Origin: a virus | IMG/VR virus record: IMGVR_UViG_3300035130_000011 | Location: 1 to 20,653 of that record | Strand: one strand, 5' to 3' | Length of the DNA: 20,653 nucleotides | In this document: piece by piece, positions 12,600 through 20,653 of the stretch | How the letters are laid out: each line of letters starts with the position of its first letter | Numbering within the stretch: the stretch's first letter is position 1 | Notes under the pieces: model-generated | The model's input: only the letters and a program-made list of their open reading frames with translations | What the model was told of the DNA's origin: nothing | The model's database searches: none | Program-made: the position numbers and the translations under genes

Positions 12600-14280
12600 T
12601 ATCCCTGTACAGGTAAAAATAACCGCTGACACGGATCAGGCCATTGCAGGTATCAAGAAGATTGACACCGCGGTTGATGGTCTCACGGCTTCTGCGCAAA
12701 CTGCAACTAGAAATACATCGCGACTGTCAGGCGTATTTAATACGGCAGGCGCAAGTGCTCTTCTCGCCAGCAATCGCAGCAGAATGCTAACGCAACAGTT
12801 TTCACAGGTTGCTCAGCAGTCTGTGGCTACTGGCCAAGTGGTTCAAGCTTTTGCAATCCAAGCGGCAGATATTGGTTTGGCATTCGGTACTGTTGGTACC
12901 ATTGTCGGCGCATTGGCTGGTGTGGCATTGCCGACACTTGTAGCTGCATTTGGTGGTGCCAGTGATTCAGCTGCAACGCTATCCGATAGACTTGATGAAA
13001 TTGAGGATGTCGCAGGACGTGCAAGTGCAACAATTGATCTTCTCCGTATGTCTACTGATCAGCTTGTGGAGACCTATGGCTTCGCAGCTGACCGAGTACG
13101 TAGATTTGCAATAGTTCAGGCTGAGCTACAGGCCAGTCAGGCAGCATCTCGACTCGCTGACCAATTTCAAACACTTTCAGGTGAACTTGATAGGTATGCC
13201 GTTACTCTTGATGAGATGGCAGGCCCAGCGGCCATGTCTGCATTTGAGACGCAGAGAAACGCCATCAGGGCGATTCAGGATGATTTTGGAATCACGGCAG
13301 ACCAAGCCGCCAGCCTTGTTGATGAGTTGTCAGCACTCGCAGACGCAAGCGGGTATGAGCAACAGCAAGCCGCACTTGCGAACGTGATAACTGCATTAGA
13401 GGATATGGAAATTCCTCTTGCTAGAATCCCTGATGAGCTAGAAATAGCAATCAACGAAATGATCACGCTTGGCAGGGAGACTGATCGAGCCAGGGCGCTT
13501 ATGGCTGAGCTTGGCGCTGAGGCGCGTGGTGTTACTGTTGGCGTGCCGCTTTTTGAGCAGGGATTTGATGCACAAGGCCTTCTTCCTCCCACCGAAACAC
13601 CTGATCTACCGCGCGGCGGTGGCAGAGGGCGTGGCAGGATTGATGCGCTAATCAAGAGCCTTCAAACTGAAACGGAGACAATCGAAACATGGCGTACCGA
13701 GAGCCTTGAGCGGCTGATGAAGGCCAATGAGCAGGAGCTTGAGGTTCTTGGGGGCCACAGTGAGGCAAAACTTCGCGTTGAGGAAGAATATCAGCGCAGG
13801 CTTGCGGAACTACGACAATCTGAGCAGTCACAAACGTTGAAAAGCTATGGAACACTGTTTGGAAATCTAGCAACGGCATTCAGCTCAGGAAGCGGCAAGC
13901 TGCTAAAGATCTCCAAGGCGTTCAGCGTCGCTCAGGGCCTGATCAACAGCTATCGCGCATATACCGAGGTTCTTGCTGACCCGTCCTTGATCGGTCGACC
14001 GTTTCTTCGCACCGCCTTGGCTGCGTCTACGCTTGCGTCTGGATTGGCTCAGGTTGCGAATATTAAAAGCGTTTCTGATGGGAGTACGGCAGGCGGAGGA
14101 GCGCCAACTGGGGCAGGTGGAACGGCTGGATCTGCTGCGGCTGCACCTTCACCACTGGAGGTGCGTGTTAGCGGGCTGGCACCAGATGATCTAATCTCAG
14201 GGGCGCAGGTTTCATCGCTGTTTGACAGGCTTCAGGATGAGGCAGGCGACCGTGGTCTAAGTGTGAGTTTTGCAAGATGA
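12592..14280 (+). CDS. tape measure protein
   Basis: This protein sets tail length. AAAAGGAG lies about 9 bases before ATG 12592. It begins with VQVKITADTDQAIAGIKKID, an Ala/Gln-rich helical block (LTQQFSQVAQQSVATGQVVQ), a hydrophobic segment at about residues 94-122 (LAFGTVGTIVGALAGVALP), long helices, a charged coiled coil near 365-425, and a second hydrophobic part around FSVAQGLINSYRAYTEVL. At 562 residues and the usual 1.5 Angstrom per residue, the tail would be near 80-85 nm, short for a siphovirus. The Gly/Ala linker near the C-terminus (TAGGGAPTGAGGTAGSAAAA) is typical. Overlaps the next gene as ATGA. Confidence 0.92.
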   Translation: MADIPVQVKITADTDQAIAGIKKIDTAVDGLTASAQTATRNTSRLSGVFNTAGASALLASNRSRMLTQQFSQVAQQSVATGQVVQAFAIQAADIGLAFGTVGTIVGALAGVALPTLVAAFGGASDSAATLSDRLDEIEDVAGRASATIDLLRMSTDQLVETYGFAADRVRRFAIVQAELQASQAASRLADQFQTLSGELDRYAVTLDEMAGPAAMSAFETQRNAIRAIQDDFGITADQAASLVDELSALADASGYEQQQAALANVITALEDMEIPLARIPDELEIAINEMITLGRETDRARALMAELGAEARGVTVGVPLFEQGFDAQGLLPPTETPDLPRGGGRGRGRIDALIKSLQTETETIETWRTESLERLMKANEQELEVLGGHSEAKLRVEEEYQRRLAELRQSEQSQTLKSYGTLFGNLATAFSSGSGKLLKISKAFSVAQGLINSYRAYTEVLADPSLIGRPFLRTALAASTLASGLAQVANIKSVSDGSTAGGGAPTGAGGTAGSAAAAPSPLEVRVSGLAPDDLISGAQVSSLFDRLQDEAGDRGLSVSFAR

Positions 14281-15128
14281 CGATAGTTATAGGAGCAACA
14301 CGGGCGGCAGCACTTGCATCGGCTGGGACTAGCAACAACCCAATCATTGCGTGGAAGAACAAGGCGCAGGATGTTGGTGCCACGATGTCAACCGGAGGCG
14401 GAACGGAAGTTGAGGCAGCCGCGCTTGCAGTTACCGGCACCACCTATGACGCGTGGGTTGCCACGCCTAGCGGATCAGATGTCAATCTTCTTGCTTCGTG
14501 GGGTGGAACGCGGGATATCTCTTTCGTTGGTATTGCTGCTCATAATCTCGGAACGCTTGGCGTGTCTGTTCGAGTGCAATACAGCACTGATGGCGGAAGC
14601 ATATGGAATGATAGCGGCGCTGGTGCGGTGACACCTACTGACAATCAGGCTATTGGCTTCTATTTTGACACAGTGACAGCGGCGGATTGGCGTATCAGGG
14701 TATTCAATTACGCCGCGTCAGATGATGTTGAAATTGCGGTGGCATTCTTTGGGGAGCCGATCACCATTGGGCAGCGCATTTATCAAGACTACGCTCCTCC
14801 AATTACGCCGACTAATGTGGAGCTGCAATCCAACGTGAGCGAGGGCGGGAACCTTCTGGGGTCTGCCATTGTTCGCAAGGGTTCTAGCGCACAAGCATCA
14901 TTCGAGCATATTGACCCGACATTTATTCGCAGCACAGCGGCCAATGGATGGATGGAGTTCCAGAAGCACTTCAACGGCGGAGGCGGGTTCTTCTGGGCGT
15001 GGAGGCCGACCAAATATGGCGATCTCTATTATGCATGGCGTACCGGCGCGCCCATCGCCCCACGCAACACATCTGTTAAAGACCTGATGACCTTTGACAT
15101 GGCAATGAGGCTTTACGATTACCCATGA
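14277..15128 (+). CDS. distal tail / tail-tip protein, 283 aa
   Basis: Located right after the tape measure, where siphoviruses encode the distal tail ring. The N-terminal 150 residues are a beta-rich domain with SVRVQYSTDGGSIWNDSG. The second half contains IYQDYAPPITPTNVELQSNV, SEGGNLLGSAIVRKGS and FFWAWRPTKYGDLYYAW, which I recognise as a recurrent phage tail protein pattern (approximately NVELQSN-x-SEGGN-x-LG then FF-x-AWRP). The exact structural role is inferred from position. It overlaps the hub gene by 4 bases (ATGA). Confidence 0.7.
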   Translation: MTIVIGATRAAALASAGTSNNPIIAWKNKAQDVGATMSTGGGTEVEAAALAVTGTTYDAWVATPSGSDVNLLASWGGTRDISFVGIAAHNLGTLGVSVRVQYSTDGGSIWNDSGAGAVTPTDNQAIGFYFDTVTAADWRIRVFNYAASDDVEIAVAFFGEPITIGQRIYQDYAPPITPTNVELQSNVSEGGNLLGSAIVRKGSSAQASFEHIDPTFIRSTAANGWMEFQKHFNGGGGFFWAWRPTKYGDLYYAWRTGAPIAPRNTSVKDLMTFDMAMRLYDYP

Positions 15129-16900
15129 CATTGCAGCGCGAACTGATCCAGATCGTTGAAATAGATATCCCGTATTGTGACCTCACATACGGCACGGGAT
15201 CTTGTACTGCTGTTCTTGGAACTGACGGTGTGCGCAAGTGCTACAACACATTCGCCACATGCCAGGATACTGCTAACTTCACGGCTGGGACCAAGACGCT
15301 GCGCTTTGCTCAAAACGTTGACGGCCTTCCTCGCGCTTCACGCATTTATCCATCTATGGCGACGCCAGTTAGCACCAATCCGTCGCGCGTTAATCTTGGC
15401 GGGGTAAGTGACAGAACCGGGCCGCTTGGGAAGCGTGAGCGGGTGACGATCAAGCTGAAGGACTTCACGGATAGCGATATATGGTTCGACAAGTACCAGT
15501 CAGAGCGCGTTGATGGATCTGCGCAGACTGATGAAGGTGGTTACAATCCGCAGGATCGCGGCACGTTCTTTGCAAAGCTGCGCCGCAGGTTCCCGTATTA
15601 TGTCGGCAAGCCGCTAAGGATATTGGAGGGCAAGGTTGGAACTGCGCTGGCCTCAATGCGCACACGCCACTACGTAATCAGCGAGTGGGATGGCCCTGAT
15701 GCAGCTGGGAACGTGACCATCGTTGCAAAAGATGTGCTTGATCTAGCAGATAACAAAAAGGCGCTTTGCCCTACCCCATCGCAGGGCAAGCTCGGAGTTG
15801 ACATAACCACTTCGACGCCATCGTTTGATCTGGTCCCTGCGACAGTTGGTTCTGAATATCCGACATCAGGACGGGCATCCATTGGCTCTGAGATTGTCAG
15901 CTACACTAGATCTGGCGACACTGTTACACTGACAGGTCGCGGCCTAGATGGCACTGAAGTAGCAACTCATAGCGCAGATGATCTTTTCCAAGAGGCATTC
16001 AGGGCAGATGGCGATAGCATCGCAACGGTCGTGCGGAACATCCTGCGTGATTATGCTGGTATTTCATCGTCGTTTATTCCCTTCTCCGACTGGACAGATG
16101 AGGCTAATCGGTGGCTGGCTGGCTTTGATCTGACAGCCACGATTGCAAAGCCGATCGGCGTTACAAAGTTGATCGGTGAGCTTTGTCAATTCGGTATCAT
16201 GATATGGTGGGACAACGAAAACCAAGAGATAAAGCTACGCGCAAATCGTCCGCTTGATCTTGGTGAGACACTGCCAAGCCTGTCAGACGCCAAGACATTT
16301 ATCGAAAAGACCATCGGCAACAGCGACCTTCACGAAGAAAGGTTGAGCCGTGTTCTGTTTTGGCATGGCATGATCGACAGCGCAGGTAGCGCGACTGATG
16401 GGACCAATTTCCGCAGGGTTACGGTTGCCATTGATGAAAGCGCAGAGGGTGCTAACGAATACGACCAGACCCAGGTTATCGAGATCTATAGCAGGTGGCT
16501 AGGTGACGGTGACGACAGCATAGCTGGTGCAGTAGCTGCCCGCCTGTTGAACCGTTATCGTGATACACCCAGACAGATCTCGTTTAGCTATGATGCAAAG
16601 GATGCTGCGGATATTCAGCTCGGATCGCCAATCGAGGTGACATCAAGATTGCTGACAGACGATACCGGAAATTCTCTTCCGACACAGATGCAGATTACCA
16701 GTATTGAAGAGGTTATTGCGGATCACCGCCTGAAGGCAACGGCGCAGGACTATGCCTTCGGAGGACGATATGGGTTCATTACAGAAAACAGCAGGCCCGA
16801 CTATGCGGCATCTAGTGACGCGCAGAAAACGAAGGGGACATATATCGTTGGCGCGTCATTGTTGTTCGGTGACGGGACCGGGCCGTATCTGATGTTCTAA
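15125..16900 (+). CDS. tail hub protein with N-terminal four-cysteine motif
   Basis: A 591-residue tail-tip protein. The first 50 residues hold a conserved cysteine pattern: C18 in IPYCDLTYG, C27 in GSCTAVLG, C39 in RKCYNTF and C46 in ATCQD. Lambda gpL, also a tail-tip protein, holds an iron-sulfur cluster through cysteines, so a metal site here is a reasonable guess but not shown. The middle has SIGSEIVSYTRSGDTVTLTG and RGLDGTEVATHSADD, a small beta domain found in phage hubs, followed by a hub-like core (IGELCQFGIMIWWDNENQEI) and a C-terminal IEVTSRLLTDDTGN region. It probably forms the closed tip and docks the fibre proteins encoded next. Confidence 0.8.
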   Translation: MTLQRELIQIVEIDIPYCDLTYGTGSCTAVLGTDGVRKCYNTFATCQDTANFTAGTKTLRFAQNVDGLPRASRIYPSMATPVSTNPSRVNLGGVSDRTGPLGKRERVTIKLKDFTDSDIWFDKYQSERVDGSAQTDEGGYNPQDRGTFFAKLRRRFPYYVGKPLRILEGKVGTALASMRTRHYVISEWDGPDAAGNVTIVAKDVLDLADNKKALCPTPSQGKLGVDITTSTPSFDLVPATVGSEYPTSGRASIGSEIVSYTRSGDTVTLTGRGLDGTEVATHSADDLFQEAFRADGDSIATVVRNILRDYAGISSSFIPFSDWTDEANRWLAGFDLTATIAKPIGVTKLIGELCQFGIMIWWDNENQEIKLRANRPLDLGETLPSLSDAKTFIEKTIGNSDLHEERLSRVLFWHGMIDSAGSATDGTNFRRVTVAIDESAEGANEYDQTQVIEIYSRWLGDGDDSIAGAVAARLLNRYRDTPRQISFSYDAKDAADIQLGSPIEVTSRLLTDDTGNSLPTQMQITSIEEVIADHRLKATAQDYAFGGRYGFITENSRPDYAASSDAQKTKGTYIVGASLLFGDGTGPYLMF

Positions 16901-16921
16901 ATATGCAGAACGTGTTATACA
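16893..16921 (+). promoter_or_regulatory. candidate promoter P3 for fibre/spike module
   Basis: TGTTCT (16893-16898), 17 bases, then TATACA (16916-16921) preceded by TG with one base between, an extended -10 as in P1 and P2 (CGTG-N-TATA shared with P1). The -35 is poor and the TTTGCA boxes are missing. It lies in a 48-base gap before the first fibre-module gene. Confidence 0.4.
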
Positions 16922-16948
16922 GTGTGAAAGCGAAATTCAGGGGCTAAT

Positions 16949-17473
16949 ATGGCAACCTATAGATCAATAGCAGCGAGTGAGGTGGATGCGGATAGCCCGG
17001 TAACGGCTACTCTGATGGACGCGCTTGCAAATAACCCTGTCGCGATCACTGAGCTGGACAGCACAGCACCTAAGATCAAGATTAGTGTTGAAAACGGTGT
17101 TACCGCTGCCGGTAGCCCATTTGTGATCGACGGAATGTTGAACTTTGATGGCATCACGCTGCAAGGATCGATCCAGAACATTTCAACAGGTACAGATTCC
17201 TTGCAGATACAGCTATCCACGGACGGTGTTTCGTATTCTGCGGCAACCACAATTGCGAACGTAGTTTCTGGTTCTCTGGCTGGTACGTTTTCACTTGATG
17301 TAGATCTAGCGACTGGTGATTACAGTGGATGGTACGCTGGCGCTGCCACTCCTGGCGTCTTGTCTGGCACGATTGCGGGTGGATCAGCTAGCGTTTCTCA
17401 CGTGAAGCTATCAATGTCTGTTGGTTCAAATGACACATATGTTAGGGCGCAGCGTGTCGGGGAGGTAATCTGA
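16949..17473 (+). CDS. tail fibre-module protein, 174 aa
   Basis: AGGGG lies about 5 bases before ATG 16949. The N-terminus MATYRSIAASEVDADSPVTA and LMDALANNPVAITELDS match a short motif (SIA-x-SE-x-DADSPVT-x-x-LM) found at the start of many phage tail proteins. The rest is Ser/Thr/Gly-rich and beta-like (DSLQIQLSTDGVSYSAATTI, GSASVSHVKLSMSVGS). It follows the hub and opens the appendage module, so it may be a base for the spike. Overlaps the next gene by one base (TGATG). Confidence 0.75.
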   Translation: MATYRSIAASEVDADSPVTATLMDALANNPVAITELDSTAPKIKISVENGVTAAGSPFVIDGMLNFDGITLQGSIQNISTGTDSLQIQLSTDGVSYSAATTIANVVSGSLAGTFSLDVDLATGDYSGWYAGAATPGVLSGTIAGGSASVSHVKLSMSVGSNDTYVRAQRVGEVI

Positions 17474-17877
17474 TGCCGACTAAACGAGAATTGCAGGAGC
17501 GATTGACAGCATCTCGGGCAGAGGTTTCGCGCTTGTCTGAACTTAACAGAGATCTTCGTGCATCCGTGATTGCGGCAAGTGATAAGGCATCTGCAAAGGT
17601 TACTGTCGAGAAGCGGTTAGAAGTTGATGCGTTGGTGAAATTGCTATCTGACCGAGATCTTGAGATTGAACAACTCAAAAGAGATAAGGTCACTGCAATC
17701 TCTGCTATGCAGAAACAGGTATCTGATCGCGATGGAGAGATTGAACGCCTTACGCGCATGAAAACGATTGCTGTATCTGATCACACTGAAGAAGTGAGGT
17801 TGCGCGCAGAGAACGACATGTTGCGACGAGAGCTTGGTGCCTGCCAATCCGAGATTGACCGCATGAAGGGAAGCTAA
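17473..17877 (+). CDS. coiled-coil protein, 134 aa
   Basis: Nearly the whole protein is a predicted coiled coil with heptad-like Leu/Val/Ile spacing (LTASRAEVSRLSELNRDLRA, LSDRDLEIEQLKRDKVTAIS, LRAENDMLRRELGACQSEID). No signal peptide, membrane span or enzyme motif is present. Two similar units, SDRDLEIEQLKRDKVTAIS (about 58-76) and SDRDGEIERLTRMKTIAVS (about 84-102), look like an internal duplication. Lying between fibre-module genes, it could be a trimeric rod or an assembly chaperone of the spike; both are inference. Starts at TGATG and ends at TAATG, fully in the operon. Confidence 0.75.
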   Translation: MPTKRELQERLTASRAEVSRLSELNRDLRASVIAASDKASAKVTVEKRLEVDALVKLLSDRDLEIEQLKRDKVTAISAMQKQVSDRDGEIERLTRMKTIAVSDHTEEVRLRAENDMLRRELGACQSEIDRMKGS

Positions 17878-18335
17878 TGGCTCTCACGGTATCATATGAC
17901 CCGTCATTGGACGCGCTGGCCGGTGCGGTCGTTTGCGTGTACACTATTCGCGAAAATGCGACCCAAACAGCAAGGATTGACTACATGTCATGTGGGTGCT
18001 CACAACAGCTAGATATCTGCATCGCTCAGGGTGCAGACAAGACGTTCACGCTTCAGGACGCAACGACCGTTGATTACTCGTCTGCTACTGAAATCACGTT
18101 CGATATCTGGGAGAGCGTAAACGGTGGCGCATCTGTTCTCAGCTTTTCCCTGACTGGAGGCGATATCGTACTGGCCAATGCATATTCATTCACATTCGAC
18201 ATCAGTGGTACAGAAAGCGCTGCTATGACAGCCACAAGAAAGCACTGCGAAGCATGGGTTACACTATCTGGCGGCGAGCGTCGTATGGTGGGAGCTGGTG
18301 CATTCCGCGTACAAGACACAAGGAAATTTGACTGA
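17877..18335 (+). CDS. beta-rich tail appendage protein, 152 aa (BppU-like N-terminus possible)
   Basis: The product has an N-terminal strand-rich part (MALTVSYDPSLDALAGAVVC), a Cys-containing link (YMSCGCSQQLDICIAQGADK) and then TFTLQDATTVDYSSATEITF, whose Q-G-x-D/A-x-TFTL pattern recalls the N-terminal domain of baseplate upper proteins (BppU family). That would make it an adaptor between the tip and the spike. The resemblance is to a short pattern only. Cysteine count (5) is high for a virion protein. It shares one base with each neighbour. Confidence 0.65.
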   Translation: MALTVSYDPSLDALAGAVVCVYTIRENATQTARIDYMSCGCSQQLDICIAQGADKTFTLQDATTVDYSSATEITFDIWESVNGGASVLSFSLTGGDIVLANAYSFTFDISGTESAAMTATRKHCEAWVTLSGGERRMVGAGAFRVQDTRKFD

Positions 18336-20419
18336 TGGCATTGACCGGACATAGGGCGTGGGCGCGCACAAGCGCAGGGAGTATCATTGCTGGCGCTGCT
18401 GTTGAGGTTCGCAGGGTTGCTGATAACAGCCTTGCCACGCTGTACACAGATGCAGGTGGCGGAACTGGCGTTCTAAACCCATTTACCACTGAGGCAGACG
18501 GCAGCTATGAGTTCTACGCCGAGCCTGACCGCTACAACGTTCTGGTTGGTACTGGCGCATCACAGGAGACAGTACCGCTAGACCTGACCGATGGACGCGC
18601 TCAAGTACCATGGCCTGATCGTGCAACCGCTGTGGCCGATATTGCTGGTGGGTTCGCAGCAGCTGATGGCACGATCAAAAGCGATGGGGTCGTAAGTTAC
18701 GTCGCATCAGCAGGCGCGACTGCGATCAGTGATCTACCAGGATGGCTGCCGTTTGGTGATGCATATTTTGATCATTTCCAAGCAAACACAACGCCTGGAA
18801 CAACAGACATGACGACAGGGTTCGCAGCTGCATCTTTATGGTCTGCCAGTTCTGGAAAAACGGTGCATGGGATTGATGGTGCCACATATCTTCTAAACAC
18901 CATGATCACGATGGCTAGCGGCGTGATGTTTGATCTTGGAAAGTCGACTGTGACACTTGGCATGTTCACGTCAGACATAACTGATTTTCGTATTGATGTT
19001 GGGGCTGTTGGGTTCAATATGTCGGGCCAAACAGTTTCACCATTTACGCCAAACAGCAATCAAATGTTGCGTATCGGACATGTCAGGTCTGCGCTTTCAG
19101 ACGGTCAGTTCGTTGACGTAGTAGCCGCGCGCAACTGCAGCGACGTTAACATCGATCTTGGAGATGTTACAGGAACTGGGATAATGAAGGTCGCTAGAGC
19201 AGACACTCTTTCGGGCGTCTCTAAAATTCAAGTTTATGCGCATGACCTAGGTTATTCCACATCATACTCCGGACTAAACGCTGCGAATGGTCAGATCACC
19301 GGAATCGATATCGATGATTCGCGTGTTAATGGAGTGGATAGCGAGCCAATTGAGGCGCACTCAAATTGTGAAGAACTGCAGATAACTGGCGCTGCTTTGG
19401 CTACGCTCGGCGGTATCAATCAGACTGATGCGATGACTGTTGCAAATGGTCGTGGACACCACGGGACTGTTATAAGTAAGAACTGCGGCGAATCTCTGGA
19501 TGTCCAGGCCGATTACTGCGTATTTGACGTTACTGATTTAGGTAGCAATACTTCCCTGAAGCTTATCCATGGTGCCAGCTATAACATTGTAAATGTTACC
19601 TCAAAGCAAGCCATAACCTCAGGTGTTGTAATCGCTGGTGGAACATTGGGTCGCGGACCGACAGAACACAATCAAGTGACGATAACCGTTGACGATGTTG
19701 ACCCGTCTAACACTTCTACCGCTACAGTTGGGATGGTAAAATTTGAGGACATTGGGTCAGGTGAAATTGCCCAATTTAATAAGGTATGGGCATCAGGAGT
19801 TGCTGGGACAAACACTGACTATGGCGCAGTGTTTAAAGATTCTAGTGCGGACAATGTTGTTCACTTAACTACAAGCGGAACATTCTCATCGAACACTATA
19901 GGGTTTGTCGACTCATCGGATCGTAATATTGTACATGTGTCAGCTGCCGCTTCAACTACTGTGCAGGATAGCGCGTCTGGCAAAAACTATGTGTACAATG
20001 ACGCGAAAAATATTCCTGATCACGGTGTTACCGCATCATCAGCATACCCGACAGGGACGCAAAACATCCCAATATCAACAGACACAAAGGTAGCATTCGA
20101 TGCTGAAAATTACGATTACGGAAACGACTATGATGCGTCAACAAATTACAGATCGACGCCGGGTCAAATAGGCCCGCACGGTTTCAGTGTGTCGTTGGAG
20201 TTTAACGCAGCATGTAATGCTAAGATAATGCTTTTTAAGAATGGAGTTTTACATTCTCAACAAGAGGCGATTTCGTCAGTCACAAGGCACTTCTGGTCAG
20301 GGTCATTTTATCAAGACACAGTGACTGACTACTGGGAGATTTTTGTTTCGCAGCCAGACGGAACGAGGAACATCACTGCCAGCGCTACCAATAACTGGTT
20401 CAACGTATTTAAAACGTAA
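18335..20419 (+). CDS. tail spike / receptor-binding protein, 694 aa
   Basis: The last and largest protein of the appendage module. The N-terminus (RAWARTSAGSIIAGAAVEVR, then LYTDAGGGTGVLNPFTTEAD) is a known attachment-type domain of phage fibres, ending in the YEFYAEPDRYNVLVG strand. From about 155 a pectate-lyase-like beta-solenoid is suggested by many short strand-turn repeats (FDLGKSTVTLGMF, QFVDVVAARNCSDVNIDLGD, VTGTGIMKV). The end (about 605-694: GFSVSLEFNAACNAKIMLFK through to NNWFNVFKT) resembles a C1q/jelly-roll trimer domain of tail spikes. I infer binding, and possibly cleavage, of host surface polysaccharide; no catalytic residues can be named. Confidence 0.78.
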   Translation: MALTGHRAWARTSAGSIIAGAAVEVRRVADNSLATLYTDAGGGTGVLNPFTTEADGSYEFYAEPDRYNVLVGTGASQETVPLDLTDGRAQVPWPDRATAVADIAGGFAAADGTIKSDGVVSYVASAGATAISDLPGWLPFGDAYFDHFQANTTPGTTDMTTGFAAASLWSASSGKTVHGIDGATYLLNTMITMASGVMFDLGKSTVTLGMFTSDITDFRIDVGAVGFNMSGQTVSPFTPNSNQMLRIGHVRSALSDGQFVDVVAARNCSDVNIDLGDVTGTGIMKVARADTLSGVSKIQVYAHDLGYSTSYSGLNAANGQITGIDIDDSRVNGVDSEPIEAHSNCEELQITGAALATLGGINQTDAMTVANGRGHHGTVISKNCGESLDVQADYCVFDVTDLGSNTSLKLIHGASYNIVNVTSKQAITSGVVIAGGTLGRGPTEHNQVTITVDDVDPSNTSTATVGMVKFEDIGSGEIAQFNKVWASGVAGTNTDYGAVFKDSSADNVVHLTTSGTFSSNTIGFVDSSDRNIVHVSAAASTTVQDSASGKNYVYNDAKNIPDHGVTASSAYPTGTQNIPISTDTKVAFDAENYDYGNDYDASTNYRSTPGQIGPHGFSVSLEFNAACNAKIMLFKNGVLHSQQEAISSVTRHFWSGSFYQDTVTDYWEIFVSQPDGTRNITASATNNWFNVFKT

Positions 20420-20435
20420 CAAAAAGGGAAAAACC

Positions 20436-20653
20436 ATGGACTTCACAGAAAAAGAACTGCACCGACTTCAGGCGAACCTGCGCGAACTTATCAACGTTGC
20501 GCCGCAGCTTCGCGATCACCTGTGCAATACAGGACAGCTTGACGCCAGAGACAAGGTGTCGCTTGCTGGCGGGCACCTTATGATCGCTGAGGGGATCATT
20601 GGGCAGCTTTCGTTTGCTGCGCCTGATGGATCTGTCATCAAGACCGCAGAAGG
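20436..20653 (+). CDS. hypothetical protein, start only (runs off window)
   Basis: ATG 20436 has AAGGG (20424-20428) 7 bases upstream, 16 bases after the spike stop. The frame stays open for 72 codons to the window end. The visible part is helical and charged, beginning MDFTEKELHRLQANLRELIN, followed by a segment with DARDKVSLAGGHLMIAEGII. I do not recognise the family; the position after the spike could hold a fibre chaperone, lysis or later accessory gene. Confidence 0.7.
   Translation, partial: MDFTEKELHRLQANLRELINVAPQLRDHLCNTGQLDARDKVSLAGGHLMIAEGIIGQLSFAAPDGSVIKTAE

Noticed and set aside
15568-15577. CTTTGCAAAG palindrome as another operator.
   Set aside because: It is inside the hub coding sequence with no promoter elements near it; TTTGCAA also appears in other genes by chance.

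Overview
The window is the late structural (packaging, head and tail) region of a tailed double-stranded DNA phage or prophage. The order small terminase, large terminase, portal, minor head protein, protease, HK97-fold capsid, connector genes, tail tube, frameshifted tail chaperones, tape measure, tail tip and tail spike is that of a siphovirus with an HK97-like head and a long non-contractile tail. No sheath or baseplate-wedge gene is seen. Shine-Dalgarno use, the ribosomal frameshift type and the tail-tip family point to a Gram-negative (probably Pseudomonadota) host; genus cannot be judged from sequence alone. No integrase, repressor, lysis, tRNA or CRISPR feature lies in the window.

Layout. 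1-1064: a run of tiny overlapping genes, including one 222-bp reading frame broken by a single in-frame TGA. 1048-4396: terminase small and large subunits and portal. 4396-4584: a 62-codon gene that looks like a cassette inserted between 11-bp direct repeats; it appears to have taken the ATG of the minor head gene, which now starts at TTG (4594). 5430-5782: two small genes on the opposite strand (68 and 49 codons, overlapping by GTGA), a moron-like unit with its own strong ribosome binding site. 5853-8776: promoter P1, protease, major capsid protein, a capsid decoration candidate and a small basic protein, with hairpins after the capsid and decoration genes. 8773-11542: connector, two extra beta-rich genes, head closure, gp10-like and tail terminator genes. 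11547-14280: promoter P2, tail tube, G/GT chaperones with a GGGAAAC slippery site, and tape measure. 14277-16900: two tail-tip proteins. 16893-20419: a weaker promoter P3 and the fibre/spike module. A new gene starts at 20436 and runs off the window.

How it works together. The genes form one tightly packed rightward late operon, most neighbours overlapping by 1-8 bp or abutting, so translation is probably coupled. The few real gaps hold the control signals. P1 and P2 share a TTTGCAACTTT box, a 16-bp spacer and an extended -10, and each has a TTTGCAAA palindrome near the expected transcription start; they sit before the head-shell genes and the tail-tube gene, whose products are needed in most copies. 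The most novel items are the reverse-strand gene pair, the 186-bp cassette between repeats, the shared TTTGCA promoter/operator system and the interrupted small gene at the left edge.
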